DNA from: Kosakonia oryzae
GTDB lineage: Bacteria > Pseudomonadota > Gammaproteobacteria > Enterobacterales > Enterobacteriaceae
Direction of reading: 5' to 3'
Length of the DNA stretch: 64,000 nucleotides
Assembly (NCBI RefSeq): GCF_001658025.2
Contig: NZ_CP014007.2
Span: 2,418,001-2,482,000 of the forward strand
Part shown: in pieces, positions 29,315-39,530 of the stretch
Numbering within the stretch: the stretch's first letter is position 1
How the letters are laid out: every line of letters starts with the position of its first letter
Position numbers and translations under genes: made by a program
The notes under the pieces: generated by a model
What the model was told of the DNA's origin: nothing
The model's input: the letters and a program-made list of their open reading frames with translations, nothing else
Database searches by the model: none

Positions 29315-29707
29315 GTGCACGCCTTTAACATACTGATTACATTGCATTTGACCTGCGTTGCGTTGACCATTAGCCTGTTCGTTTTACGTTACTGGTGGCG
29401 CTGGGAGAATAACCCACGTGCGCAGGCCCGCTGGGTGCGGGTTGTACCGCATGTGGTCGACAGCCTGTTGCTGCTAAGCGGCGGCGGATTGATGTGGGTA
29501 ACGGGCTATTTACCTTTTACTGTTAAAGGCGCATGGCTGACTGAAAAGCTGTTTGGCGTTATCATCTACATCGTTTTGGGTTTTATCGCGCTGGGACGAC
29601 ATCGTCCGCGCAGCCAGCAAACGGGTTTTATCGCCTTTATGCTGGGGCTGGTGGTGCTGTACATCATCATTAAACTCGCCGCCACAAAAGTACCGATACT
29701 GGGGTAA
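29315..29707 (+). CDS. sirB2: SirB2, small inner-membrane protein
   Basis: 130 residues starting at GTG, with four predicted membrane helices (ILITLHLTCVALTISLFVL, VVDSLLLLSGGGLMWV, LFGVIIYIVLGFIAL, GLVVLYIIIKLAATK). Function poorly known; the family was named from Salmonella invasion-regulator screens. Positioned 6 nt after prmC and 3 nt before sirB1 in a conserved operon. Confidence 0.9.
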   Translation: MHAFNILITLHLTCVALTISLFVLRYWWRWENNPRAQARWVRVVPHVVDSLLLLSGGGLMWVTGYLPFTVKGAWLTEKLFGVIIYIVLGFIALGRHRPRSQQTGFIAFMLGLVVLYIIIKLAATKVPILG

Positions 29708-29710
29708 GAA

Positions 29711-30520
29711 ATGAGGTCGTTAGCTGATTTCGAATTTAACAACGCGCCATTATGCGACGGGATGATCCTTGTTTCAGAGCTGATTCGCGATGATTTTCCT
29801 TCGCTGTACGTGCATGAAGAGCTGGAGCGGCTGCTGAGCCTGGCGCGAGAGGAAATAAGTCAGGCGAAGCCTCAGGACTGGCAGCTGGAAAAGCTCATTG
29901 AGTTGTTTTACGGCGAATGGGGTTTTAAAGACACGCGTGGGGTTTACCGCCTGTCTGATGCACTGTGGCTGGATAAAGTACTGGAAAATCGTCAGGGAAG
30001 CGCCGTTTCGCTGGGGGCGATCTTATTGTGGGTCGCCGGGCGTCTCGACATTCCGCTGACGCCGGTCATTTTCCCGACGCAGCTAATCCTGCGCGCCGAG
30101 TGGCTGGATGGCGAAATGTGGCTCATTAACCCGTTTAATGGCGACACACTGGATGAACATACGCTCGAAGTGTGGCTGAAGGGCAATATCAGCCCGGTCG
30201 CCGAGCTGTTTAACGAAGATCTGGATGAAGCTGACAACGCTGAAGTGATCCGCAAACTGCTGGATACCTTAAAGTCAGCGCTGATGGAAGAGCAGCAGAT
30301 GGAACTGGCCTTACGCGCCAGTGAAGCACTGTTACAGTTTAATCCGGAAGATCCGTACGAAATCCGTGACCGTGGGCTGATTTACGCCCAGCTTGATTGC
30401 GATCATGTGGCGCTGCACGACCTGAGTTACTTCGTCGAGCAGTGTCCGGAGGATCCGATAAGCGAGATGATCCGCGCGCAAATCAACACGATTTCGCACA
30501 AACAGGTTACCCTGCATTAA
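29711..30520 (+). CDS. sirB1: SirB1, transglutaminase-like/TPR protein
   Basis: 269 residues. The N-terminal transglutaminase-like core (KDTRGVYRLSDALWLDKVL, GSAVSLGAILLWVAGRLDIP) carries Ser where active members have Cys, so it is probably not a protease. A C-terminal TPR-type region follows (ALRASEALLQFNPEDPYEIR). Cytoplasmic; biochemical role unclear. Sits just upstream of kdsA as in E. coli. Confidence 0.9.
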   Translation: MRSLADFEFNNAPLCDGMILVSELIRDDFPSLYVHEELERLLSLAREEISQAKPQDWQLEKLIELFYGEWGFKDTRGVYRLSDALWLDKVLENRQGSAVSLGAILLWVAGRLDIPLTPVIFPTQLILRAEWLDGEMWLINPFNGDTLDEHTLEVWLKGNISPVAELFNEDLDEADNAEVIRKLLDTLKSALMEEQQMELALRASEALLQFNPEDPYEIRDRGLIYAQLDCDHVALHDLSYFVEQCPEDPISEMIRAQINTISHKQVTLH

Positions 30521-30547
30521 AAGTAAGTTCCGATTCACACTTGATAA

Positions 30548-31408
<861 letters not shown>

Positions 31409-31414
31409 AAAAAC

Positions 31415-31441
31415 AAAACCCCGCAAATGCGGGGTTTTTTA
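31415..31441. terminator. Terminator between kdsA and chaA
   Basis: AACCCCGC - AAAT - GCGGGGTT followed by TTTTT, with an A-rich left side that can serve chaA on the other strand. Confidence 0.85.
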
Positions 31442-31460
31442 TCGGCCAGGTAAAAGGGCG

Positions 31461-32561
31461 TCAGGCAAATATCGTCATCAGGTAAGCCGCAAACAGCGCC
31501 ATATGCGCCGCGCCGTTCAGCACATTCGTTCGACCGGTCGAGAAGGAGAGCTGGCACAGCAGCAGCGAGGAGACCATCACAATCATCTCCGGCGCGCCAA
31601 GGCCAAACACCAGGTGATTACCGGTGATCCACGCAATCAGCGTAACGACCGGCACCGTCAGGGAAATGGTCGCCAGCACCGAACCAAAAAACAGATTCAT
31701 GGCGCGCTGAACCTGATTATTCAGCACCGCTTTCAGCGCCCCAAGACCTTCCGGCGACAGGATCAGCAGCGCGACCAGGAAACCGGTAAACGCGACGGGC
31801 GCATTCATCTCTGTCAGCAGCGCCTCCAGCGGCTTCGCGTTCATTTTGGTCACCGCAATCACCGCAATCAGATGCACGATCAGCCATACGGTATGCCACA
31901 AATTCCCGTGTGCAGACGGTTTGCCGTGATGCGGATCGTCGTCGTCGCTCTCATCTTCATGCTCGTAAACAAACAGACTCTGATGCGTTTTGGTCTGAAT
32001 CAGCAAAAACACGCCGTACATCGCCGCCGAGATTAATGCCACCAGCAGCGACTGAGCAATCGTGAAATTGGCCTCCGGCAGCGCCATCGGGAACACCAGC
32101 ACAATAATCGCCAGCGGGAACAGGGCGATAAGATACTGTTTGATGCCAAACAGATTCATATACTGGGTGGCGAATTTACGCCCGCCGAGCAGCAGCGAGA
32201 ACCCCACCAGCCCGCCGGTGACAATCATGATGATAGAGTAAAGCGTGTCGCGCATCAGCGTTGGCGCCGCATCGCCTGTTGCCATCAGCGCGGAAATCAG
32301 GCTCACTTCGAGGATCACCACCGAGAGACTCAGAATCAGCGAACCATAGGGCTCGCCGAGGCGGTGGGCGAGTACGTCAGCATGGCGAACCACGCTAAAG
32401 GCGCTGGCAAGAATGCCGACCAGCGCCAGGATATTGATGCCAATCACCGCTGGCAATGACTGCGAACTTCCCCAGAAAAGCAGCACGGCCAGCGCCAGCA
32501 CCGGGAAAATGAGGGATGTCTCCTTGTGGCGGGTTTTAACCGCTTCGTGCGTTGTTGTCAT
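31461..32561 (-). CDS. chaA: ChaA, sodium/calcium (potassium)-proton antiporter
   Basis: 366 residues with about 11 membrane helices in the CaCA fold. The two alpha-repeat motifs are visible around LSVVILEVSLISALM and LLILSPEGLGALKAV. A cytoplasmic acidic loop HEDESDDDDPHH lies in the middle, as in E. coli. Exports Na+, Ca2+ and K+ at alkaline pH. Divergent from chaB; all three cha genes are present. Confidence 0.95.
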   Translation of the reverse strand: MTTTHEAVKTRHKETSLIFPVLALAVLLFWGSSQSLPAVIGINILALVGILASAFSVVRHADVLAHRLGEPYGSLILSLSVVILEVSLISALMATGDAAPTLMRDTLYSIIMIVTGGLVGFSLLLGGRKFATQYMNLFGIKQYLIALFPLAIIVLVFPMALPEANFTIAQSLLVALISAAMYGVFLLIQTKTHQSLFVYEHEDESDDDDPHHGKPSAHGNLWHTVWLIVHLIAVIAVTKMNAKPLEALLTEMNAPVAFTGFLVALLILSPEGLGALKAVLNNQVQRAMNLFFGSVLATISLTVPVVTLIAWITGNHLVFGLGAPEMIVMVSSLLLCQLSFSTGRTNVLNGAAHMALFAAYLMTIFA

Positions 32562-32836
32562 TATGATGCTCCGTCATGGTGCAGGTGTATGTGGATTATA
32601 GATAAAATTATCAGCGGCCTAAAATAGCAAAAAATCGCCAGTTTCAGGCGGGTTTTTACTTAGTTTTACTGTCTATTTATAATTTTTATTCTAATGCTTA
32701 GAAAAAGGCTATCTCATAAAAAATAGCTTTATTTAACAATGTAATGTGATTTTTTATTTGCAATAAATCATGGTGCGGTGGCGGTTGCGCGGATTATCAA
32801 CCAGGCTTATTCATTTAGCCCAAAAGGAGCCAAAAC

Positions 32837-33067
32837 ATGCCCTATAAAGAGAAATCCGATCTTCCTGACAGCGTCCAGCATGTACTGCCTGCTCATGCGC
32901 AGGAAATTTATAAAGAGGCGTTTAATAGCGCCTGGGAGCAGTACAAGGACAAAGCCGATCGGCGCGATGACGCCAGCCGCGAAGAGACTGCGCATCGCGT
33001 TGCCTGGTCAGCCGTTAAACAAGATTATGAAAAAGGCGATGACGATCGCTGGCACAAAAAGAAATAA
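32837..33067 (+). CDS. chaB: ChaB, small putative regulator of ChaA
   Basis: 76 residues, one ChaB domain (LPDSVQHVLPAHAQEIYKEAFNSAW, split here by motif) with a charged Lys-rich end. Strong RBS AAGGAG. Function in cation transport regulation is proposed but unproven. An AT-rich 275-nt gap separates it from divergent chaA. Confidence 0.92.
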   Translation: MPYKEKSDLPDSVQHVLPAHAQEIYKEAFNSAWEQYKDKADRRDDASREETAHRVAWSAVKQDYEKGDDDRWHKKK

Positions 33068-33239
33068 CACAATGAAATAATTACACTTCGCCATTTATAG
33101 CCATATTCAATGTGTTGGTGCTATTGCAAGCGGCCCGCGAATTGCATATGGTGCGTAGTAAGCTGCGCTTAAAGCAGCATTTGTCGGGAAGACAGCAGTA
33201 GAGCAGTCGCAGGGACGCAGGCAGTGGCGGAGGTAAAAG

Positions 33240-33938
33240 ATGTTAACGCGTGATTTCTTGCGAACAGCCGATTGTAAAACGGCGTTTGGCGACATTGAGG
33301 AGTCGCTGTTATGGTCGGCGGAACAGCGGGCCGCATCGCTGGCAGCGACGCTCGCTTGTCGTCCGGATGAGGGCCCGGTGTGGATTTTCGGCTACGGTTC
33401 GCTGATGTGGAACCCGGCGCTGGAATTTGAAGAGTCCTGCACCGGAACGCTGGTTGGCTGGCATCGCGCCTTTTGCCTGCGCTTAACCGCGGGCCGCGGA
33501 ACGGCTTGTCAGCCTGGCCGCATGCTGGCGCTGAAAGAGGGCGGCCGCACGACCGGTGTCGCTTACCGTCTGCCGGAGGAAACGCTTACGGAAGAGCTGT
33601 CGCTGCTGTGGAAGCGTGAAATGATCACCGGCTGCTATATGCCGAGCTGGTGCAAGCTGGCGCTGGACGACGGCCGTGTTATTAACGCGCTGGTGTTTAT
33701 TATGGATCCACGCCATCCGCTCTACGAATTCGATACCCGCGCGCAAACTATTGCCCCGTTGATTGCCTCCGCCAGCGGCCCGCTTGGCACCAATGCGCAA
33801 TACCTTTTTGCACTTGAACAGGAACTGATTAAGCTCGGCATGCACGATGACTGCCTGAATGAATTGGTGGGGAGAGTGCGTGGCTTGCTGGAGGGAGAAA
33901 AACCAGGCCCGGACCTGCAACCTGGTTTTGTCTGTTGA
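33240..33938 (+). CDS. chaC: ChaC, glutathione-specific gamma-glutamylcyclotransferase
   Basis: 232 residues. Breaks glutathione into 5-oxoproline and Cys-Gly. The substrate-binding FGYGSLMWNPAL is intact, and the catalytic Glu lies in the region RLPEETLTEELSLLWKREM. RBS GGAGG 6 nt before ATG. Follows chaB at about 170 nt. Confidence 0.93.
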   Translation: MLTRDFLRTADCKTAFGDIEESLLWSAEQRAASLAATLACRPDEGPVWIFGYGSLMWNPALEFEESCTGTLVGWHRAFCLRLTAGRGTACQPGRMLALKEGGRTTGVAYRLPEETLTEELSLLWKREMITGCYMPSWCKLALDDGRVINALVFIMDPRHPLYEFDTRAQTIAPLIASASGPLGTNAQYLFALEQELIKLGMHDDCLNELVGRVRGLLEGEKPGPDLQPGFVC

Positions 33939-33942
33939 GCGA

Positions 33943-34188
33943 TTATGCTGCAACGTAGCTGATTGAGTGCTCCAGCGACTGGCTGTGGCTATCGATCAGC
34001 ACGTTCCAGATCCCACTGTAAGGCACCGCCAGATAGGCGCTTGCGCGGTTCTGGACGCTTAAAATATCGGTCTGCTCATTAGCCGCGCTGCTCTTCTCGC
34101 TCATCAAATGAATATGACAATTTGCTGAACAACGAACGACAATTGTATCCCCGCCAAATAATTTCAAACTTGCTTTTACCACCGCCAT
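33943..34188 (-). CDS. DUF1883-like small protein
   Basis: 81 residues from ATG 34188; a longer in-frame upstream extension lacks family similarity. The segment LFGGDTIVVRCSANCHIHLMS and the end AYLAVPYSGIWNVLID fit DUF1883, a small beta-rich family of unknown function. It is convergent with chaC (4 nt apart) and is part of an insertion relative to E. coli together with the next chemoreceptor. Confidence 0.7.
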   Translation of the reverse strand: MAVVKASLKLFGGDTIVVRCSANCHIHLMSEKSSAANEQTDILSVQNRASAYLAVPYSGIWNVLIDSHSQSLEHSISYVAA

Positions 34189-34403
34189 TTTCCAACCCCG
34201 TAGTTTTATAACAACGCTTTCCGCCACGAAAACTTCTCGCGCGTGATTCTGTTCACAATTCACTCAGCCAATAACACCAAAGTGAAGGATAACGAATGCT
34301 GATTTTGATCAAATAATGACGTGGCGATTAAACAAAAATTACATTATCTGGCGAGGGGGGAGGTCGGCGCATAAAACCGTGGGTGAAATGCGCCGAAAGA
34401 AGA

Positions 34404-36188
34404 TTAAATGCGGAAATGCCCGGCGGTTTCAGCAAGCTCCCCGGCCTGTGAGCGCAACGCGCCTGCGGCGGCAGCGGACTGGATCACCAGCTCGGCGTTT
34501 TGCTGCACCATCCTGTCAAGATCGCTAACCGCATGATTGATTTCCTGAATGCCCTTCATCTGCTCGCTGGTGGCGACGGTGATCTCGCGCATGATCACCG
34601 ACACACTGTCGATGCTGGAAACAATGTCGGTCATGCTGTCGCCCGCCAGCCGCACAAAGCGTGAACCGGTGGCGACACTTTCGGTGGTGGAATCAATCAG
34701 CGTTTTGATCTCTTTCGCCGCCTGCGCGCTGCGGCTGGCCAGGTTGCGTACTTCACCGGCGACCACGGCAAACCCGCGTCCCTGTTCGCCCGCACGCGCC
34801 GCTTCGACGGAGGCATTCAGCGCCAGAATATTCGTCTGGAAGGCGATACCGTCAATCACGCTGGTGATGTCGCCGATTTTCGCCGAAGCGGTTTCAATGG
34901 ATTGCATGGTGGTGATCGCCTGCGTCACTACCTGACCGCCGCGGGATGCCGCTGCAGATGCTGCATGTGCCTGCTGATTAGCCTGAGCGGCAGCATCGGT
35001 GGACTGGGCGACCGACGCGGTGATCTGCTCAACGGCGCTGGCCGTTTCGCGCAGGCTGGAAGCCGCCTGTTCAGTCCTTCCTGAGAGATCCTGGTTACCC
35101 GCGGCAATTTCCTGCGCCGCTTGCTGTACGGATTGGCTGGAATCACGCAGTTTAACCATCACCACCGACAATTTATCGCTGAAGGCGTTAAAGGCATGAG
35201 CGATTTGCGTCACTTCATCATGGCCATCTACCGGTAAACGCTGGGAAAGATCGTCGGTGCCGCTACTGATGGCATTCATCGCATCGCGAATTGTCAGCAG
35301 TCGTTTAAGCATGGCCGACACGATCCAGTGCATGACTCCACCGGCAACCAGTACCAGCACGACCAGCGACAGGGCGGACGCTTTGAGCTGTGCCTGCAAA
35401 CCGGACGTGGAATCTGCGCTATCCAGCGCCACGGTCAGCAGCCAGTGGGTGCCTTTGACCGGAGTCGCTTGCAGTATCTTCTGGACGCCAGCGTACTGGC
35501 CTTCGACGGTTTTCCCGGCGCGTAACTCGGCGAAACTTACCCCGCTGAGCGCTTCTGCGAAGGGTTTAAGCGTCAGTTTATCGTTGTTCGCGGCAATCAC
35601 CGTCCCGTCGCTATCCAGCAGCAAACCGCTGCTGTTAGGCGATGGATTGATGCCGCGTACGTTAGCGACCACGCTGTCCATCGAAACATCACCGGCGACC
35701 ACGCCTTTCAGCGTACCGTTCTCTTTCACCGGTACGGCGAACGTGACCACCAGTTTCCCGCTACCCGCATCGACATACGGAGCGGTTACCACCGGCGCAT
35801 CCGCTTTCAGTACCTGCTGATACCACGGACGGATCGTCGGATCATAATCGGCAGGAACGCCGGTCGGATCGGAGAATTTCGCCGTTTTGCTGGCATAACC
35901 GATATACACATTGGTGAAGCCGCCGGCGTGCGCCATCTGCGTGAAAATGGGCACCGGATCGTCAGTTAAGGCGACGCTTTGCAGCGAGCTGATGATCTCC
36001 ATTTTACTGGCGACCCAGTCGGCAATGGCAATACTGTGGCTTACGCTGGTGCTGGAGAGGATATCCTGCTGAGTTTGTTGATTATGTTGGCGAGTGACTT
36101 GATAGTTAATAACGGTGTTAAGAAGTAAAGCGATAGCGAGACATCCCGCCGTGGCCGCAATAATACGGGATTTAATCGATCTAAACAT
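34404..36188 (-). CDS. Methyl-accepting chemotaxis protein, dCache amino-acid type
   Basis: 594 residues. Membrane helix at about 10-30, a periplasmic dCache_1 domain, second helix near 275-298 (SLVVLVLVAGGVMHWIV), HAMP, then the cytoplasmic signalling hairpin with the conserved tip (IDGIAFQTNILALNASVEAARAGEQG, split by family signature EAARAGEQGRGFAVVA). The dCache pocket has YDPTIRPWYQQ and YVDAGSG, the Y/R/W/Y/Y/D pattern of amino-acid-binding dCache_1AA receptors such as PctA. It lacks a C-terminal NWETF tether for CheR. Signals through CheA/CheW encoded elsewhere. No flagellar genes are adjacent. Confidence 0.92.
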   Translation of the reverse strand: MFRSIKSRIIAATAGCLAIALLLNTVINYQVTRQHNQQTQQDILSSTSVSHSIAIADWVASKMEIISSLQSVALTDDPVPIFTQMAHAGGFTNVYIGYASKTAKFSDPTGVPADYDPTIRPWYQQVLKADAPVVTAPYVDAGSGKLVVTFAVPVKENGTLKGVVAGDVSMDSVVANVRGINPSPNSSGLLLDSDGTVIAANNDKLTLKPFAEALSGVSFAELRAGKTVEGQYAGVQKILQATPVKGTHWLLTVALDSADSTSGLQAQLKASALSLVVLVLVAGGVMHWIVSAMLKRLLTIRDAMNAISSGTDDLSQRLPVDGHDEVTQIAHAFNAFSDKLSVVMVKLRDSSQSVQQAAQEIAAGNQDLSGRTEQAASSLRETASAVEQITASVAQSTDAAAQANQQAHAASAAASRGGQVVTQAITTMQSIETASAKIGDITSVIDGIAFQTNILALNASVEAARAGEQGRGFAVVAGEVRNLASRSAQAAKEIKTLIDSTTESVATGSRFVRLAGDSMTDIVSSIDSVSVIMREITVATSEQMKGIQEINHAVSDLDRMVQQNAELVIQSAAAAGALRSQAGELAETAGHFRI

Positions 36189-36295
36189 AATTATCTTACC
36201 TGCTGTGTTGTCTTAAGTGGCTATCGGCAACACAACAGGCAAACTTGATGACGGAACGTCATTCATAAGAAAATAGTATTGAACTCGCGGCGGAA

Positions 36296-36655
36296 TTAAA
36301 AAGTTAATACTTTATCCGCAGCCAGCGTCCAGTGCGCCAGTTCAACCAGCGTGCCGATTTCCACGCCATCTGCCAGCGGCAGGGCGGTGATACCGCGTCC
36401 ATCGGTGCAGGTTTTGCATAATTTCACCACCACGCCCTGGGCGGTCAAAATCTCCAGCATCTGCTGCAGGTTATAACCTTCCGCCGGGTTTTGCCCGCGC
36501 AGACCGGCGGTAACCGCGTCGGACATTAAAAACACTTTCAGCTGCTTCGCGCTCTCTTCTTCGCAGAGGGCGATTGCCAGCCGCAAACTACTGAACAGCG
36601 ATTCGCTACCATAAGCCGCGCCAGTGGCGACAATGACGATCTTTTGCATTTTCAC
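36296..36655 (-). CDS. ychN: YchN, DsrE-family protein
   Basis: 119 residues, one DsrE/DsrF-like domain (MQKIVIVATGAAYGSESLFSS at the start, cut here; CKTCTDGRGI contains the conserved Cys). E. coli YchN is a small hexamer of unknown function, related to sulfur-relay proteins. RBS AAGGAG. Same neighbourhood as in E. coli (chaC-ychN-ychO). Confidence 0.93.
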   Translation of the reverse strand: MKMQKIVIVATGAAYGSESLFSSLRLAIALCEEESAKQLKVFLMSDAVTAGLRGQNPAEGYNLQQMLEILTAQGVVVKLCKTCTDGRGITALPLADGVEIGTLVELAHWTLAADKVLTF

Positions 36656-36748
36656 TCCTTCGATAACATTGTGCAGACGGGGCTTATGCTACTGCGCCGC
36701 CGTTCCCGGTGAAAGGACGGCGGCGCAGAATCAGTGGATTACCACAAA

Positions 36749-37300
36749 TTATTGTCCGAAGCGGCCGATCAATCCGCTGGCGGCCAGTGCGTGCCCTTTA
36801 AGTTTATCTAACAGCGCCTCGCGGGTTAGCCCTTCCGGCAAGGTTGGTGGCAGTGAGGTGGCAATCAGCGTGAACGTGTAATGGTGCGCGCCGCTGCCAG
36901 GCGGTGGGCAGGGGCCATGCCAGCGCAGATTACCGGGGCTGTTTTTCCCGCCGGTATAATGTTTGCCGTCGCGCAGATCGTTTAGGGCAAAACCGGTCGT
37001 TGAGGGCGAAATATTGTAAGCCACCAGATGCGTCACCCCCAATCCGTTCGCGCCTTCCGGATCGTGAACCAGCAGGGCAAAACTTTTTGTACTGGCTGGC
37101 GGGTTACTCCACACCAGCGCGGGCGACTGATTCTCACCGGTACAGTTGGGATTATTGCTGGCGTTGCCGGCGAATTTTTTCTCCATCAATGCATTGTCGG
37201 CGAAAGCCGGGGATTGCAGGTTAAACAGTTCATTTGCGTATGCCTGTCCACCGAACAACAGCAGCGCGCTACAGAGCGCTCCACGCAGTTTACAATTCAT
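36749..37300 (-). CDS. Periplasmic PEBP/YbhB-YbcL-family protein
   Basis: 183 residues. Signal peptide (MNCKLRGALCSALLLFGGQAYA) then a phosphatidylethanolamine-binding-protein domain with the DPEG ligand loop (LLVHDPEGANG) and the GPCPPPGSGAHHYTFTL signature. Bacterial homologues are YbhB (cytoplasmic) and YbcL (periplasmic); the signal peptide makes it the YbcL type. Function unclear. Not present at this place in E. coli. Confidence 0.88.
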   Translation of the reverse strand: MNCKLRGALCSALLLFGGQAYANELFNLQSPAFADNALMEKKFAGNASNNPNCTGENQSPALVWSNPPASTKSFALLVHDPEGANGLGVTHLVAYNISPSTTGFALNDLRDGKHYTGGKNSPGNLRWHGPCPPPGSGAHHYTFTLIATSLPPTLPEGLTREALLDKLKGHALAASGLIGRFGQ

Positions 37301-37472
37301 GGCGATTCTCTTTTAGCTGTGGTGCATTAACTGTAGTTGCAACGCAGCGGGTGGGTAAGGATTTTCCTGGTATTTTGCTGCTCCCTGCAAAGCAGGGGCA
37401 AAACCGTTAAACTTATCGGTTCATGTCGATAAAACTGGGCGGATTATCATCAGCAAATTGCTGTACGGTGTT

Positions 37473-38876
37473 ATGAATTATAAGGTTCCATCTCTCCTGA
37501 TATTGCTGCTGGCGGGCGAAGTTGTCGATGCCGCACAAAATAGCTTCGTTCAGCAAGCGGAAAACCCCTTCGATAATGACGGCGATGGTTTGCCGGATCT
37601 CGGCATGGCGCCAGAAAATGGCACGCAGGAAAAACACGTTGCGGAAATGGTCAAAGCCTTTGGTGAAGCCAGCATGACCGATAACGGGCTGACTGCAGGA
37701 GAGCAGGCGCGCCAGTTTGCATTCGGGCAATTGCGCGATGTGGTAAGCGATGAAGTGAACCAGAAAGTGGAATCCTGGCTGTCGCCCTGGGGCAGCGCCA
37801 ATGTCGATTTTAAGGTCGATAACGAAGGGAGTTTCACTGGCAGCCACGGCGACTGGTTTGTGCCTCTGCAGGACAATAACCGCTACCTCAGTTGGGGGCA
37901 GCTCGGGGTGACGCAACAGGACCAGGGGCTGGTGGGCAATGTCGGGCTGGGCCAACGCTGGATAGCAGGCGATTGGTTGCTCGGCTATAACACTTTTTAC
38001 GACACGCTGCTGGATGACAATTATAGCCGCGCCGGGTTAGGCGCTGAGGCATGGGGGGAGTATCTGCGTTTCTCCGCCAACTACTACCAGCCGGTAAGCA
38101 ACTGGAATTATCAAACCGCCACGCAGCAACAGCGGATGGCGCGGGGTTACGACGTGACGGCGCAGGCGCGATTGCCGTTCTGGCAGCAGCTCAATACCAG
38201 CCTCAGCGTTGAACAGTACTTCGGTGATAATGTGGATCTGTTTGATACCGGCACCGGTTATCACAATCCGGTAGCGGTGAAAGTGGGCCTCAACTATACC
38301 CCGGTTCCACTGGTGACGCTGACCGCCGAACATCGTCAGGGCGAAAGCGGCGTTAGCCAGAATGACTTAGGTCTGAAGCTCAATTACCGCTTTGGCGTCC
38401 CGTTGTGGAAGCAACTTTCAGCCAGCGAAGTGGCCGCCAGCCGTTCGCTGCGCGGCAGCCGTTACGACAGCCCAACGCGCAACAGTACGCCGGTATATGA
38501 ATTTCGTCAGCGCAAAACGTTGTCGGTGTTTCTCGCGACACCGCCGTGGGATTTACAGCCAGGCGAAACCGTGGCGCTGAAGCTGCAAATCAACAGTACG
38601 CACGGCGTGCGTTCGATTAGCTGGCAGGGCGATACCCAGGCGCTTAGCCTGACGCCGCCAGCGAATGGCCGCAGTGCCGATGGCTGGACGTTGATTATGC
38701 CGCGCTGGGATAGCGCTGAAGGAGCGAGTAATCGCTGGACGCTCACCGCGCTGGTGGAAGATGAAAAAGGGCAGCGCGTGGCGTCGAATACCATCGAGCT
38801 GAAACTGACCGAACCGGTGGTGCCGCCGATGACGGACGATGACGATAACGCGGGCTGGTCGCTGCCAGCCCCGTAA
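37473..38876 (+). CDS. ychO: YchO, inverse-autotransporter/invasin-like outer-membrane protein
   Basis: 467 residues from ATG 37473 (an in-frame TTG at 37458 is less likely). Signal peptide MNYKVPSLLILLLAGEVVDA, a short alpha-helical periplasmic part, then the intimin/invasin-type beta-barrel (YLSWGQLGVTQQDQGLVGNVG, split; LGLKLNYRFGVPLWKQL) and one Ig-like domain at the end (about 355-455), finishing in an acidic tail (DDDDN). Long adhesin passenger repeats are absent, as in E. coli YchO, so it is a minimal family member. Possible role in adhesion. Confidence 0.92.
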   Translation: MNYKVPSLLILLLAGEVVDAAQNSFVQQAENPFDNDGDGLPDLGMAPENGTQEKHVAEMVKAFGEASMTDNGLTAGEQARQFAFGQLRDVVSDEVNQKVESWLSPWGSANVDFKVDNEGSFTGSHGDWFVPLQDNNRYLSWGQLGVTQQDQGLVGNVGLGQRWIAGDWLLGYNTFYDTLLDDNYSRAGLGAEAWGEYLRFSANYYQPVSNWNYQTATQQQRMARGYDVTAQARLPFWQQLNTSLSVEQYFGDNVDLFDTGTGYHNPVAVKVGLNYTPVPLVTLTAEHRQGESGVSQNDLGLKLNYRFGVPLWKQLSASEVAASRSLRGSRYDSPTRNSTPVYEFRQRKTLSVFLATPPWDLQPGETVALKLQINSTHGVRSISWQGDTQALSLTPPANGRSADGWTLIMPRWDSAEGASNRWTLTALVEDEKGQRVASNTIELKLTEPVVPPMTDDDDNAGWSLPAP

Positions 38877-38879
38877 CGG

Positions 38880-39530
38880 TCAAAAAATGCGTTCCTGATG
38901 AACCCACACCGCAGCTTCAACGCGGGATTTCAGCTTCATTTTCTTCAGCATATGTTTAACGTGGACTTTGACCGTGCTCTCGGTGATATCGAGACGGCGG
39001 GCGATCATTTTATTCGGCAACCCCTGCGCAATCAGCTTGAGAATATCGCGTTCGCGTGGGGTGAGCTGGCTGATGTCGCGATCGCTGGTCGCGCGATTGG
39101 CGCGCAAGCTTGCCGCCAGCACCGGGGTGAGCGCTTCGCTGAGCACCATCTCTCCCGCTGCTGCTTGCTGCAACGCTTTCAGTAAATCTTCCGGCTCCAT
39201 ATCTTTCAACAGATAGCCATCCGCGCCGCGTTTCAGCGCGGTCACGACATCTTCTTCGTGGTTGGAAACGCTGAAGACCACCACCCGACCGGAAAGCGAT
39301 TTCTCGCGCAGTTTGTCGAGTGTTTCCAGGCCGTTCATGCCAGGCATATTGAGATCCAGCAGTATCAGGTCTGGATCGAGCGCATCCGCCAGTTCAATCC
39401 CTTGCTCACCGTTGCTGGCCTCGCCGACCACGGTGATGTCGGGCGCCATGCCGATCAACTGCTTCACACCGGTTCGCAGCATCGGATGGTCGTCGATCAG
39501 CAAAATAGTGGCCGGTTGCGGGTTACTCAT
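38880..39530 (-). CDS. narL: NarL, nitrate/nitrite response regulator
   Basis: 216 residues from ATG 39530 (an upstream open extension belongs to narX overlap). Receiver domain with phospho-acceptor Asp59 in [10 protein letters not shown] and conserved Lys in [10 protein letters not shown]-terminal LuxR-type HTH ([20 protein letters not shown], then [17 protein letters not shown]). Phosphorylated by NarX (and NarQ) under nitrate, it binds TACYNMT heptamers, which I see upstream of narK and narG in this window. Start overlaps the narX stop by 8 nt. Confidence 0.97.
   Translation of the reverse strand: MSNPQPATILLIDDHPMLRTGVKQLIGMAPDITVVGEASNGEQGIELADALDPDLILLDLNMPGMNGLETLDKLREKSLSGRVVVFSVSNHEEDVVTALKRGADGYLLKDMEPEDLLKALQQAAAGEMVLSEALTPVLAASLRANRATSDRDISQLTPRERDILKLIAQGLPNKMIARRLDITESTVKVHVKHMLKKMKLKSRVEAAVWVHQERIF

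Noticed and set aside
31409..31460. ldr/rdl toxin-antitoxin repeats expected near chaA in E. coli
   Set aside because: The kdsA-chaA gap here is only 52 nt and is filled by the terminator, so these elements are absent.
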